Assembly (NCBI GenBank): GCA_003650585.1
Contig: QMQS01000070.1
Location: 1 to 5,210, forward strand
Reading direction: 5' to 3'
DNA: 5,210 bases
Origin: Candidatus Woesearchaeota archaeon
Lineage (GTDB): Archaea; Nanobdellota; Nanobdellia; Woesearchaeales; B29-G15
Part shown: positions 4,939-5,210 of the stretch, one piece after another
Layout of the letters: every line of letters begins with the position of its first letter
How positions within the stretch are numbered: the stretch's first letter is position 1
The notes under the pieces: generated by a model
What the model was told of the DNA's origin: nothing
The model's input: only the letters and a program-made list of their open reading frames with translations
Databases searched by the model: none
Translations under genes and position numbers: made by a program

Positions 4939-5210
4939 TTAAACCCCGCTGCTCTCGAGTCCCTCCTCCCTTTTAGTGACTTTGCGTTCCTTTTGCAAGC
5001 GCCTCTCAGCGTCTTTAAGTGCTCTGGACTCCACATTCAGTAGTTTTCCCTCTTTTTGCACAGTTGCCAACATATCATCAAGCAGTTTGGCTGCTGTACT
5101 CACATCCCCCTTGCTAAGGGCTGCCTCTATCCCTTTCTCCAGCTCAGACTCCCTTTTAATAAGTTTGCGGATTACCTTACGCTCATAGACATTTCTCACG
5201 TCTGCACTCA
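4939..5210 (-). CDS. Unassigned lysine/arginine-rich helical protein, probably 5' truncated by window
   Basis: The frame is open from the right window edge to a TAA at 4941-4939, giving 89 visible residues. A GTG at 5199 could start an 86-residue protein, but no Shine-Dalgarno or TATA box is visible in the 11 nt beyond it and the frame stays open, so this may be the C-terminal part of a longer protein. Counting from that GTG, the sequence looks almost wholly helical and rich in Lys, Arg and Glu. One helix includes RKLIKRESELEKGIEAALSK (11-30), a GD turn follows (31-32), then TAAKLLDDMLATVQKEG (about 35-51), then a charged helix with SRALKDAERRLQKERK (57-72) and a polar tail. I do not recognise it. 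The helix-GD-helix layout faintly recalls bacterial ribosomal protein bS20, but the signature does not align cleanly. It precedes eL21 by 60 nt on the same strand, so an RNA- or ribosome-linked role is possible but unproven. Confidence 0.6.
   Translation of the reverse strand, partial: SADVRNVYERKVIRKLIKRESELEKGIEAALSKGDVSTAAKLLDDMLATVQKEGKLLNVESRALKDAERRLQKERKVTKREEGLESSGV

Noticed and set aside
1..5210. tRNA, rRNA, CRISPR array, insertion sequence or attachment site
   Set aside because: No direct-repeat arrays, transposase-like frames, terminal inverted repeats or tRNA-like cloverleaf segments were noticed on reading. Coding sequence fills almost the whole window and the largest gap between genes is 98 bp.

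Overview
This window is archaeal. It carries the C-terminal end of ribosomal protein eS6, the gamma subunit of initiation factor aIF2, ribosomal protein eL21, RNA polymerase subunit F (Rpo4) and a DUF655 protein. These are archaeal or archaeal/eukaryotic families, and eL21-rpoF-DUF655 is a gene order common in archaea. TTTAAATA-type TATA boxes sit a nearly fixed distance upstream of several start codons, which also fits archaea. A bacterial-type RsmI methyltransferase and several very short genes suggest a lineage with a reduced or mixed gene set, possibly a DPANN archaeon. That placement is inference; no rRNA or other decisive marker is present.

Layout. Positions 1-1357 (+ strand) hold an eS6-aIF2gamma translation operon with overlapping reading frames. 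A 12-TM major facilitator transporter (1351-2508, -) converges on it, and the two stop codons overlap. A 98-bp divergent region (2509-2606) has one TATA box for the transporter and one for a 64-residue protein of unknown function (2607-2801, +). That small gene converges on a 39-residue zinc-ribbon microprotein (2817-2936, -) with its own promoter. From there to the right end everything is on the - strand. Transcribed from right to left, the genes are an unassigned basic helical protein (cut by the window edge), eL21, rpoF, DUF655 and rsmI.

Function. The window is mostly information-processing genes: two ribosomal proteins, initiator tRNA delivery (aIF2gamma), the Rpo4 stalk subunit of RNA polymerase, a probable nucleic-acid-binding DUF655 protein and a 16S rRNA methyltransferase. 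The transporter is the only clearly metabolic or envelope gene.

Expression. Promoter-proximal genes (transporter, 64-residue gene, zinc ribbon, DUF655, eL21) each have a TATA-like box centred about 25-29 nt before the start codon, which predicts leaderless mRNAs. Genes inside operons (aIF2gamma, rpoF, rsmI) have purine-rich Shine-Dalgarno-like sequences instead. No CRISPR array, mobile element, tRNA or rRNA was seen. I found no clear new multi-gene system. The best candidates for undescribed biology are the three small proteins and the position of rsmI.
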